Shown in pieces: positions 1-7,168 of a DNA stretch of 64,000 bases. The stretch spans positions 127,786 to 191,785 of the forward strand of contig NZ_WWGX01000035.1 of NCBI RefSeq assembly GCF_009862265.1, written 5' to 3'. Position numbers and translations under genes: made by a program. Origin of the DNA: Streptomyces sp. SID8352. GTDB taxonomy: Bacteria; Actinomycetota; Actinomycetes; Streptomycetales; Streptomycetaceae. Under the pieces are notes generated by a model. It was not told where the DNA came from, did no database searches, and was given only the letters and a program-made list of their open reading frames with translations. The first letter of the stretch is position 1. Every line of letters starts with the position of its first letter.

Positions 1-1299
1 GAGAAGGCCGTCCACGACGAGGACGCCAACCTCTGGACCGTCCACCTCGCCGACGGCACCGCCCTGACCGCGACCTACCTCGTCTCCGGCATGGGCGTCC
101 TGTCCCAGGCCGTCCTGCCCGCCATCGACGGCATCGACTCCTTCCGGGGCGAGAAGTACCACTCCTCGGCGTGGCCCCGCGGCGGCGTGGACCTGAAGGG
201 CAAGCGGGTCGGCCTCATCGGGCTGGGCGCCTCCGGCATCCAGATGGTCCCCGAGATCGCCAAGGACGCCGGCGAGTTCCACGTCTTCCAGCGCACCCCG
301 AACTTCGTCGTCGAGACCACCAACGACCCGGTGACCGAGCAGGACATGGCCCACCTGCGCGACCACTACGACGAGATCTACGAGAAGGCGGCCGGCCACC
401 CCTTCGGCGTCGCGATGGAACCGGCCCCCTGCGGTGCGCTCGAGGTCTCCGCGCAGGAACGCGACCGGATCTTCGAGAGCAAGTGGAACGAGGGCGGGTT
501 CCACTTCGCCAACGAGTGCTTCAACGACCTGGCCACCAGCCACGAGGCCAGCGAACTCGCCTCGGAGTTCATCCGCCGCAAGATCCACGAGATCGTCGAG
601 GACCAGGACGTCGCCGACCTCCTCTCCCCGACCGGCTACTCCTTCAACGGCAAGCGCGTCCCCACCGGCCACCACTACTACGCGACGTTCAACCGGCCCA
701 ACGTGCACCTCGTCGACGTCGCCTCGCAGCCGATCAGCCGCATCTCCGAGCGCGGCGTGGTCGTCGGCGACACCGAGTACGAGGTCGACGTGCTGGTCTT
801 CGCCACCGGCTTCGACGCCATGACCGGCACCCTGACCGGCATCGACATCGTGGGCCGCGGCGGACGCACGCTGCGCGAGAAGTGGCTCGCCGACGGACTG
901 CGCTCCAACCTCGGCATCGGCGCCCACGGGTTCCCCAACTTCTTCATGTCCCTCGGCCCGCAGACCCCCTACTCCAACCTGCCCGTCCCGATCCAGCTCG
1001 GCGCCCAGTGGCTGCAGCGGGCCATCGCCTGGGCCCGGGAGAACGACGTCCCCTTCCTGGAGGCCACCCCCGAGTCGGAGGCCTGGTGGGTGGAGGAGAC
1101 GGAGCGCGCCGGGAAGGCCACGGTCATGTACTCCGAGGGCAAGAAGGCCAAGGCCTGGTTCCTCGGCGACAACATCCCCGGCAAGCCCGAGGAGTTCCAG
1201 GTCTACATGGGCGGCGGCCAGGTGTACCAGCAGTTCTGCCGCGACGCCGAGGCCGACGGCTACCGCTCCTTCCTGGCCAACCAGCCGGCCGGCGCCTGA
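1..1299 (+). CDS. Flavin-containing Baeyer-Villiger monooxygenase, 5' end outside window
   Basis: The reading frame is open from base 1, so the start lies upstream; 432 residues are visible. The family uses FAD and NADPH to insert one oxygen atom next to a ketone, giving an ester or lactone. The Baeyer-Villiger fingerprint FxGxxxHxxxW(P) is seen as FRGEKYHSSAWP (visible residues 48-59). A second Rossmann glycine motif, GLGASG, follows at about 75-80 and would bind NADPH. Family members run to roughly 530-600 residues, so the missing part should be the N-terminal FAD-binding motif. A short-chain dehydrogenase starts 29 bp downstream, the classic pairing of alcohol dehydrogenase and ketone monooxygenase in cyclic or aliphatic ketone use. 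The substrate cannot be read from the sequence. Confidence 0.9.
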   Translation, partial: EKAVHDEDANLWTVHLADGTALTATYLVSGMGVLSQAVLPAIDGIDSFRGEKYHSSAWPRGGVDLKGKRVGLIGLGASGIQMVPEIAKDAGEFHVFQRTPNFVVETTNDPVTEQDMAHLRDHYDEIYEKAAGHPFGVAMEPAPCGALEVSAQERDRIFESKWNEGGFHFANECFNDLATSHEASELASEFIRRKIHEIVEDQDVADLLSPTGYSFNGKRVPTGHHYYATFNRPNVHLVDVASQPISRISERGVVVGDTEYEVDVLVFATGFDAMTGTLTGIDIVGRGGRTLREKWLADGLRSNLGIGAHGFPNFFMSLGPQTPYSNLPVPIQLGAQWLQRAIAWARENDVPFLEATPESEAWWVEETERAGKATVMYSEGKKAKAWFLGDNIPGKPEEFQVYMGGGQVYQQFCRDAEADGYRSFLANQPAGA

Positions 1300-1327
1300 A
1301 CCGGACACGAGGAGAGGGGACACCGTC

Positions 1328-2098
1328 ATGGGACGCCTGGAGAACAAGACCGCTCTGATCACCGGTGCCGCGATGGGCATGGGCCGGGCGACCGCGGAGC
1401 TCTTCGCGGCCGAGGGCGCCGCCGTCGCGGTCACCGACCTGGACGAGACCCGGGGCCGCGAGACCGTCGCGGCCATCCGCGCCGCCGGCGGGACCGCGGA
1501 GTTCTGGAGCCTCGACGTCGCCCGGGAGAGCTCGGTGAAGGAGGTCGTCGACGCCGCGGCACAGGAGTTCGGCGGCCTCGACATCCTCGTCAACTGCGCC
1601 GGCATCATCGGCGTCGACAAACCGACCCACGAACTCACCGAGGCCGAATGGGACGCCCTGTTCGCGGTCGACGTGAAGGGGGTCTTCTTCTGCACCAAGC
1701 ACGCCATCCCGCACATGATCGCCCGGGGCGGCGGCAGCATCGTCAACTACTCGTCCATCTACGGGATGATCGGCAACGACGAGTTCACCGCCTACCACGT
1801 GGCCAAGGGCGCGGTCTCGATGCAGACCAAGCAGGACGCGGCCACCTACGGCAAGTACAACATCCGCGTGAACTCGGTGCACCCGAGCACCGTCCTGACC
1901 CCGCTGGTCGAGGGCATCGCCGCCGACTTCCCCGGCGGCCTGCCCGCCTACGAGGAGCACATGACGGGCAACCAGTCGCTGCGCCGCCTGGGCCGCCCCC
2001 TCGACGTCGCCTACGGCGTCCTCTACCTGGCCTCCGACGAGGCGGACTGGGTGACGGGCGTGAACCTGCCGATCGACGGCGGCTACACCGCGCGCTGA
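1328..2098 (+). CDS. Short-chain dehydrogenase/reductase (alcohol/ketone oxidoreductase)
   Basis: A 256-residue classical SDR with a good ribosome site (gaggagagggg) before the ATG. TGAAMGMG at residues 12-19 is the cofactor loop and NCAG is the structural motif. The catalytic YxxxK is YHVAK with Tyr at about 156. The acidic D-L-D after beta-2 suggests NAD(H) rather than NADP(H). It follows the Baeyer-Villiger monooxygenase by 28 bp and is probably cotranscribed with it. A role oxidising a secondary alcohol to the ketone substrate of the monooxygenase is inferred from that pairing; SDR specificity cannot be read from sequence alone. Confidence 0.88.
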   Translation: MGRLENKTALITGAAMGMGRATAELFAAEGAAVAVTDLDETRGRETVAAIRAAGGTAEFWSLDVARESSVKEVVDAAAQEFGGLDILVNCAGIIGVDKPTHELTEAEWDALFAVDVKGVFFCTKHAIPHMIARGGGSIVNYSSIYGMIGNDEFTAYHVAKGAVSMQTKQDAATYGKYNIRVNSVHPSTVLTPLVEGIAADFPGGLPAYEEHMTGNQSLRRLGRPLDVAYGVLYLASDEADWVTGVNLPIDGGYTAR

Positions 2099-2105
2099 CC
2101 GGCCC

Positions 2106-2214
2106 GGGGCGGGGCCGCACCGGCCCCGCCCCGCCGCCGGCCCGCCCGCCGGCGCGGGCATCCGCGGGCGGGCACACATGAGGGCCCGGACCACCAGGGT
2201 GGTCCGGGCCCTCA
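2106..2214. terminator. Two hairpins between convergent operons
   Basis: An 11-bp GC stem (2106-2116 with 2122-2132) lies 8 bp after the SDR stop. A longer stem of about 15-17 bp (2179-2195 with 2198-2214) lies in front of the convergent pcaJ stop at 2232. The second is symmetric and could end transcription from both sides. Neither has a clear T-run on the plus strand, as is common for actinomycete terminators. Confidence 0.7.
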
Positions 2215-2231
2215 CATGATTCCCGCGCCGG

Positions 2232-2909
2232 TCAGCGCAGTTCGACGCCGAGGCGGGAGCGCAGCTCCGCGACGGTGGTGCCGTGGGTCTCCCGCACATG
2301 GACCCCGTCGGGCCGCAGGTCGAAGGTGGCCAGCTCGGTGTAGACGCGGCTCACGCAGCCGACGCCGGTGAGCGGATAGGTGCACCGCGGGACCAGCTTG
2401 GGCGCGCCCGACTTCGTGAAGAGCGTCATCATCACGTAGACCTCCTTGGCCCCGATGGCCAGGTCCATCGCACCGCCCACGGCGGGGATGTCGTCGGGCC
2501 TGCCGGTGTGCCAGTTGGCCAGGTCGCCGCCGGTGGAGACCTGGTAGGCGCCCATCACGCAGACGTCCAGGTGACCGCCGCGCATCATGGCGAAGGAGTC
2601 CGCGTGGTGGAAGTACGCCGCCCCCGGCAGCTCGGTGACCGGGACCTTGCCCGCGTTGGTGAGATCGGGGTCGACCAGCTCCCCCTCGGCCTTCGGCCCC
2701 ATGCCGAGCATGCCGTTCTCGGTGTGCAGGACGACGCCCAGCTCCTCGGGCAGGTGGTCGGCGATCGTGGTCGGCCGGCCGATGCCGAGGTTGACGAACG
2801 ACCCGGCCGGGATGTCCCGCGCGATCACCGCGGCCACCTCGTCCATGGTCAGCGGCCTCCCGGCGGACGGGTCCGCCGGGCCGGCCGGAAGGGTCGTACC
2901 GGTGCTCAT
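2232..2909 (-). CDS. pcaJ: 3-oxoacid (beta-ketoadipate) CoA-transferase, beta subunit
   Basis: A 225-residue class I CoA-transferase B subunit. The catalytic glutamate is Glu64 in the motif ENGMLGMGP, and the NLGIG motif precedes it at about 40-44. With the A subunit it moves CoA from succinyl-CoA to a 3-oxoacid. The start overlaps the A-subunit stop (ATGA, 2906-2909), so translation is coupled. The adjacent thiolase and divergent LysR gene favour a role in the last steps of the beta-ketoadipate pathway. An acetoacetate transferase is the main alternative, since a second A/B pair near 62-63.5 kb sits beside a 3-hydroxybutyrate dehydrogenase and looks like the ketone-body version. Confidence 0.85.
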   Translation of the reverse strand: MSTGTTLPAGPADPSAGRPLTMDEVAAVIARDIPAGSFVNLGIGRPTTIADHLPEELGVVLHTENGMLGMGPKAEGELVDPDLTNAGKVPVTELPGAAYFHHADSFAMMRGGHLDVCVMGAYQVSTGGDLANWHTGRPDDIPAVGGAMDLAIGAKEVYVMMTLFTKSGAPKLVPRCTYPLTGVGCVSRVYTELATFDLRPDGVHVRETHGTTVAELRSRLGVELR

Positions 2910-3601
2910 CGTGCCCCCTGGACGGTGTAGTGGCGGGTGTCGACCCGGACGATCCGGTCGACGTGGACGGACGGGGTGACGACCGCCTCCGGGTCCAGCC
3001 CGCCGAGCGGGACGACCTCGCCGACCTGGACGATCGTCGTGGCGGCCGCGGTCGCCATCACCGGGCCGAAGTTCCGGGCGGTCCTGCGGTAGACGAGGTT
3101 GCCCATCGGGTCCGCACGGTGGGCGGAGATGAGCGCGTAGTCGCCCCTGATCGGGTACTCCAGCAGGTAGTCCCGCCCGTCGATGCGGCGCACCTCCTTG
3201 CCCTCGGCCAGCGGGGTGCCGACCGCCGTCGGGCAGTAGAACGCGCCGATCCCGGCACCGGCGGCCCGCATCCGCTCGGCGAGGTTGCCCTGCGGCACCA
3301 CCTCCAGCTCGATCCGCCCCTCACGGTGCAGCGCGTCGAAGACATGGGAGTCGACCTGCCGGGGGAACGAGCACATCACCTTGCGGACCCGGCCCGCCGC
3401 GAGCAGCGCCGCCAGCCCGACATCACCGTTGCCGGCGTTGTTCGAGACGATCGTGAGGTCCTTCGCCCCCTGCCGGATCAGGGCGTCGATGAGGTCGAAC
3501 GGCATCCCCGCCAGACCGAACCCGCCGACCAGGACGGTCGACCCGTCCTCGATCCCGGCGACGGCCTCGTCGGTGGACTCCACAACCGCGGCACGGCTCA
3601 C
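2906..3601 (-). CDS. pcaI: 3-oxoacid (beta-ketoadipate) CoA-transferase, alpha subunit
   Basis: A 231-residue class I CoA-transferase A subunit. The glycine-rich CoA-binding stretch is VGGFGLAGMP (25-34), and the family's SNNAG motif follows. It forms the active enzyme with the B subunit encoded immediately downstream. Its start overlaps the thiolase stop (ATGA) and its stop overlaps the B-subunit start, so the three genes form one translationally coupled operon. It has about the usual family length and no oddities. Assignment to beta-ketoadipate rather than acetoacetate rests on the thiolase and LysR neighbours. Confidence 0.85.
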   Translation of the reverse strand: MSRAAVVESTDEAVAGIEDGSTVLVGGFGLAGMPFDLIDALIRQGAKDLTIVSNNAGNGDVGLAALLAAGRVRKVMCSFPRQVDSHVFDALHREGRIELEVVPQGNLAERMRAAGAGIGAFYCPTAVGTPLAEGKEVRRIDGRDYLLEYPIRGDYALISAHRADPMGNLVYRRTARNFGPVMATAAATTIVQVGEVVPLGGLDPEAVVTPSVHVDRIVRVDTRHYTVQGAR

Positions 3602-4794
3602 TTCGACACCTCCGTGTTCTCCAGGACGACGGCCAGCGCCTGGCCGACACCGATGCAGATCGCGGCCACGCCGTACCGCTCACGGCGCTCGCGCAGGACG
3701 GCGGCCAGCGTCCCCAGGAGACGCCCGCCCGAAGCACCCAGCGGATGCCCGATCGCGATGGCCCCGCCGCGCTGGTTGACGATCCCGGGATCGCGCAGAC
3801 CGCGTCCGGTCCACGCGTCGACACAGGCCAGCGCCTGCACCGCGAACGCCTCGTTCAGCTCGACCGCGCCGACCCGGCCCCAGTCGATGCCCGCCCGCGC
3901 CAGCGCGCGGTCGGCCGCCTCCACCGGCGCGTAGCCGAACTCCCGCGGGTCCAGCGCCATCGCGCCCCGGCCGACGATCCGGGCGAGCGGATCGCACCCC
4001 AGGACCTCCGCCGCCGACTCGTCGCCCAGCAGCACCGCGGAGGCGCCGTCGGAGAGCGGCGAGGCGTTGCCCGCGGTGATGGTGCCCTCCGGCCGGAACG
4101 ACGGCTTCAGCGCGGCGAGCTTCCCGGTGCTGGTGTCCGCCCGGATGCCCTCGTCGCGCTCCAGACCGCCGGCCGGGGTGACCAGCGCGTCGTAGAAGCC
4201 GTCCTCCCACGCCCGGTGCGCCAGCCGGTGGGAGCGCACCGCGAACTCGTCCTGCCGCTCACGGGAGATCCCGAACCGCTCCTGGAGCTGCTCGTTGCAC
4301 TCGCCCAGCGAGACCGTCCACTCCTTCGGCATCAGCGGGTTCACCAGCCGCCAGCCCAGCACCGTCGACACGGCGGCCGTGTCACCCGCCGGGAAGGCCC
4401 GCGACGGCTTGGGCAGCACCCACGGCGCCCGCGTCATCGACTCGACGCCGCCCGCGAGCACGATCCCCGCGTCACCCGTCTCGATCATCCGCGAACCGGC
4501 CATCGCCGCGTCCAGGCCCGAACCGCACAGCCGGTTGACCGTCGTGCCCGGCACCCCGGCCGGCAGCCCGGCCAGCAGCGCCGCCATCCGGCCGACGTTG
4601 CGGTTCTCCTCCCCGGCGCCGTTGGCGTTGCCCCAGACGACCTCGTCGATCGCACCGGGATCCAGGGACGGTGTCCGCGCGAGCACACCGCCGATCGCGG
4701 CGGCCGCCAGGTCGTCGGGCCGGATACCGGCCAGCGCCCCGTTGAACCTGCCGAACGGCGTCCGTGTCGCGGAGTAGAGGAATGCACTGCTCAT
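3598..4794 (-). CDS. pcaF: Acetyl-CoA acyltransferase (beta-ketoadipyl-CoA thiolase type)
   Basis: A 398-residue degradative thiolase. The nucleophile is Cys90 in VNRLCGSGLDA, the catalytic His is His350 in AIGHPLGASG, and the second Cys is Cys380 in CIGVGQ. It cleaves a 3-oxoacyl-CoA with CoA to acetyl-CoA and a shortened acyl-CoA; in the beta-ketoadipate pathway the products are succinyl-CoA and acetyl-CoA. It is first in the operon with the CoA-transferase subunits, and a divergent LysR gene starts 71 bp away. A general acetoacetyl-CoA thiolase is the alternative and would fit the ketone genes nearby. Confidence 0.88.
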   Translation of the reverse strand: MSSAFLYSATRTPFGRFNGALAGIRPDDLAAAAIGGVLARTPSLDPGAIDEVVWGNANGAGEENRNVGRMAALLAGLPAGVPGTTVNRLCGSGLDAAMAGSRMIETGDAGIVLAGGVESMTRAPWVLPKPSRAFPAGDTAAVSTVLGWRLVNPLMPKEWTVSLGECNEQLQERFGISRERQDEFAVRSHRLAHRAWEDGFYDALVTPAGGLERDEGIRADTSTGKLAALKPSFRPEGTITAGNASPLSDGASAVLLGDESAAEVLGCDPLARIVGRGAMALDPREFGYAPVEAADRALARAGIDWGRVGAVELNEAFAVQALACVDAWTGRGLRDPGIVNQRGGAIAIGHPLGASGGRLLGTLAAVLRERRERYGVAAICIGVGQALAVVLENTEVSK

Positions 4795-4865
4795 GCACTC
4801 GACGCTAGACCCGGGCGCCAGTATCGTGAAGTATCCATATCCGCCCCGATTGAGACACGAGGACT
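4795..4865. promoter_or_regulatory. Divergent promoter region with direct-repeat LysR operator candidate
   Basis: The 71-bp gap between the divergent thiolase and LysR genes must hold both promoters. It contains agtatc twice, at 4820-4825 and 4830-4835, spaced by exactly ten bases (one helical turn), in a locally AT-rich patch. LysR proteins usually bind such sites between divergent genes and respond to a pathway intermediate. The binding role is inferred. Confidence 0.5.
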
Positions 4866-5747
4866 ATGGATCTGCGGAGACTGCGCTACTTCGTCGCCGT
4901 CGCGGAGGAACGCCACTTCGGACGCGCCGCCCAGCGCCTCCACATGGCCCAGCCCCCGCTCTCGCAGGCGATCCGGCAACTCGAGGACGAACTCGGCGTC
5001 CTCCTGCTCCGGCGCACCACCCGCCGCGTCGACCTCACCGACGCCGGCCGCGCCTACCTCGGCCGCGCCCGGGCCATCCTCGCCGACGTCGACGAGGCCG
5101 CCCACCACGCCCGCCGGGTCGCCGCCGGCGCGGTCGGCCACCTCACCCTCGCCTGCGTGGGCTCCGCCACCTACAGCCTCCTGCCCGCCCTCTCGCGCCA
5201 CCTCGCCACCGAACTGCCCGGCATCGACTTCTCCTTCCGCGGCGAGATGCTCGCCCCGGACCAGGTCGAGGCGCTGCGCGGCGGCACCATCGACGTCGCC
5301 CTGCTGCGCCCGGTCGCCGCCGACCCCTCCCTCACCGTCCACACCCTGCGCCGCGACCGCCTCGTGGTGGCGCTCCCCGCCGAGCACCCCCTCGCGGCAC
5401 GCGCCCGGGTGCGCGCCGCCGACCTCGCCGGCACCGACCTGATCGTGCACGCGGCCGACCGCCACTCGGTCATGCACGGCGTCGTCCTCGGCCTCCTGCG
5501 CGAGGCCGGCGTCGACCCCCGCATCCGCCACGAGGTCGGGGAGACCTCGACTCTCATCACCCTCGTCGCGGGAGGGCTCGGCGCGGCGGTCGTGCCCGAA
5601 CCGGTGACCGCGCTCGCCCTCGACGGCGTCGTCTACCGGCCCCTGGTCCGCCCGGCGGCGACGATCGACCTGGCCGTCGCCCACCGCGCCGACCGCACCG
5701 AACCCCACCTGGCCCGCGCGGTCGAGGCCGTCCGCCGGCTGTTCTGA
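4866..5747 (+). CDS. LysR-family transcriptional regulator
   Basis: A 293-residue LysR-type regulator. An N-terminal winged helix-turn-helix (about 1-60, starting MDLRRLRYFVAVAEE) is followed by a linker helix and a two-lobed effector domain resembling the CatR/BenM group. It is divergent from the pcaFIJ-like operon with a 71-bp gap, the standard layout for a LysR activator and its target, so it probably controls that operon and itself. The effector may be an aromatic breakdown intermediate such as muconate or beta-ketoadipate, but this is inference. Confidence 0.88.
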   Translation: MDLRRLRYFVAVAEERHFGRAAQRLHMAQPPLSQAIRQLEDELGVLLLRRTTRRVDLTDAGRAYLGRARAILADVDEAAHHARRVAAGAVGHLTLACVGSATYSLLPALSRHLATELPGIDFSFRGEMLAPDQVEALRGGTIDVALLRPVAADPSLTVHTLRRDRLVVALPAEHPLAARARVRAADLAGTDLIVHAADRHSVMHGVVLGLLREAGVDPRIRHEVGETSTLITLVAGGLGAAVVPEPVTALALDGVVYRPLVRPAATIDLAVAHRADRTEPHLARAVEAVRRLF

Positions 5748-5789
5748 CCGCCCCGCGGCCCGCCCCCGTGAACCGCCCCGCGGCCCGCC
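5747..5789. repeat. 18-bp direct repeat after the LysR gene
   Basis: The sequence accgccccgcggcccgcc occurs at 5747-5764 and again at 5772-5789, a 25-bp period, directly after the LysR stop. No function is assigned. Confidence 0.6.
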
Positions 5790-5869
5790 GCCCGGCGCGC
5801 CGACGCGGTGCCGACCGGGGAAGGGGCCGGGCCGGGGGAGGGCCCGCCGCCCTGACGGCCCGTGACGGC

Positions 5870-6130
5870 TCACGGCCCGGGCGGCGCCGAGGGGGCGCCG
5901 GGGGAGGGGTGCGACGGACCGGCCGGCGGGGGCGGCACCTCCGGCGGGCCCGTCTCCGCACCCGTGAAGAGCAGCACCAGCGCGGTCACCACGGCCGCCG
6001 CGACCATGATCGCCTCCGCGGGACCGCCGGCCGCCGCGGGCTGCCCCGGCGAACGGCGGTGGACCGCGTACCCCACGAGACAGGCGATCACGAGGATCGC
6101 GAGGTGCACGCCCTCGATGTGTACCGTCAT
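5870..6130 (-). CDS. Small two-helix membrane protein of unknown function
   Basis: Eighty-six residues. Two hydrophobic helices (about 8-21 and 40-57) are joined by a short basic, glycine- and proline-rich loop, and the tail is rich in proline and glycine (about 60-86). No family is recognised, though short two-helix membrane proteins with proline-rich tails are common in actinomycetes. No clear operon partner lies next to it. The main doubt is whether it is expressed, because high-GC DNA gives many chance frames; the clean hydrophobic pattern argues for a real gene. Confidence 0.5.
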   Translation of the reverse strand: MTVHIEGVHLAILVIACLVGYAVHRRSPGQPAAAGGPAEAIMVAAAVVTALVLLFTGAETGPPEVPPPPAGPSHPSPGAPSAPPGP

Positions 6131-6263
6131 GACGGGCCTCTCCGGTTCCGGGGGCCCGCCGCCCAGGACCCGTGAGAATCCAGGCGGCCGGCCCCGGCCA
6201 GGGCCCCGCGGACGCGCGGCCCCACGCCCCCTCCGAAGAGGCGCGCGGACCCCCGGACACGCC

Positions 6264-6298
6264 GAGGACCCACCTCCCGATGCGGAGCGTGGGTCCTC
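6264..6298. terminator. Terminator-like hairpin downstream of the phosphotransferase remnant
   Basis: gaggacccac (6264-6273) pairs with gtgggtcctc (6289-6298) across a 15-nt loop. On the minus strand it lies 3' of the decayed chloramphenicol-phosphotransferase-like gene and may be its surviving terminator. The rest of the 6131-6494 gap shows no gene. Confidence 0.5.
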
Positions 6299-6494
6299 TG
6301 TCGTTGACGAGAAGATGATCGGATCCCGGTTCCTTCAAACAGTGAAGTGCGTCACAGAAGGCGCGGCCGCGGCGGCCGTACGGACACGGGCCCGGCACCA
6401 CGGACGGGAGAAGGGGGCCCCGACGGGCGCCCCGACGGCCTCCCGGCGACGCCCCGACGACGCCCCGCCGGGCGCCCCCGGGCCCGCCCGGCGC

Positions 6495-6701
6495 TCACAC
6501 GCCGTCGGGCAGATGACGCCGTCGCAGACGGGTGAAGGCGGAGGGGCGGGGAGGGCACGCGAGGGCCTCCTTGATCCGCAGCGCGCACGCCCGGGGGTCC
6601 GCCGCACCGGTGTCGCACTCCACGTCGTACTCCCCGTGGGCGTGCACCGGGCCGTACTGCCGGGCCGCGAGCCCCGCGGGACGGTCACCCCGGGCCGCCT
6701 C
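6495..6701 (-). pseudogene. C-terminal remnant of a chloramphenicol phosphotransferase-like gene
   Basis: About the last 68 residues of a frame that matches, from memory, the C-terminus of chloramphenicol 3-O-phosphotransferase-like kinases: [19 protein letters not shown], then YDVECDT and an [10 protein letters not shown] helix. The P-loop half of about 110 residues is absent. The recognisable part stops near 6700, exactly where a second remnant begins on the other strand. A hairpin (6264-6298) lies downstream. No start codon with a ribosome site fits, so the piece is probably not functional. Confidence 0.6.
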
Positions 6702-6804
6702 GCTCCGGGTGGCGGAACGGCTCGGCTTCACCCCCCTGCGCGAGGACACCCTCTTCGGCGGCCCGGTCACCGTCCACTCCCTGGACAGGCCGGCCGCCCC
6801 CTGA
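6697..6804 (+). pseudogene. C-terminal remnant of a GNAT acetyltransferase
   Basis: Thirty-five residues starting [17 protein letters not shown] and ending in [12 protein letters not shown] look like the last beta-strands of a RimJ/RimL-type GNAT N-acetyltransferase, where (N)xxSxRVxERLGF is the acetyl-CoA-contacting helix. Everything before that helix is missing. The break near 6697 coincides with the truncation of the oppositely oriented phosphotransferase remnant. The stop codon lies in the foot of a terminator hairpin, as expected for the true end of a gene. Confidence 0.55.
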
Positions 6805-6850
6805 CGCCCCGCCCACGCCCACGCGGACGGGGCGTCAGGGGGCAGGGGCG
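6799..6850 (+). terminator. Hairpin at the end of the GNAT remnant
   Basis: ccctgacgccccg (6799-6811) pairs with cggggcgtcaggg (6838-6850), a perfect 13-bp stem that includes the stop codon of the GNAT remnant. It is probably the original terminator of the lost gene. Confidence 0.6.
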
Positions 6851-7168
6851 CGGCACCGGCGCCCCCGTCCCCCGCCCCGGGGCGTCAGGCCGCGGAGGCC
6901 CCGGACGGCCGCCCGCCCCGGCGGGGGACTCCCGTACGGGTCCATCACGGAACGGAGGGGCCCCGCCGCCCGGGTCATCACTTTGTCGGGGGCCCCGCCC
7001 CGGCCGGTGCCCCTCCCGCGCACCGTCCGCGGCGCCCGACGGCCCGTCAAAAATGTGCACGTCAAAGCGAATACGCGGAGTCGCATGACCTGGACGTTTC
7101 AGGGTGTTTCGCATCACTATCACCCCGGCGAGGTGACTCTCTGTGAGATGTGCTGCATATTGACCCGT
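6851..7168 (+). promoter_or_regulatory. Upstream region of the surface-protein gene
   Basis: No gene is seen here. The last 120 bp (from about 7048) are clearly less GC-rich than the surroundings, with runs such as caaaaatgt and catcactatcac, and probably carry the promoter and 5' leader of the surface protein. No convincing -35/-10 pair stands out. Confidence 0.35.

Noticed and set aside
4793..6401. Long open frames on both strands across the LysR gene
   Set aside because: Products are Arg/Pro/Gly-rich with no domains; they are shadows of the clearly recognisable LysR frame.
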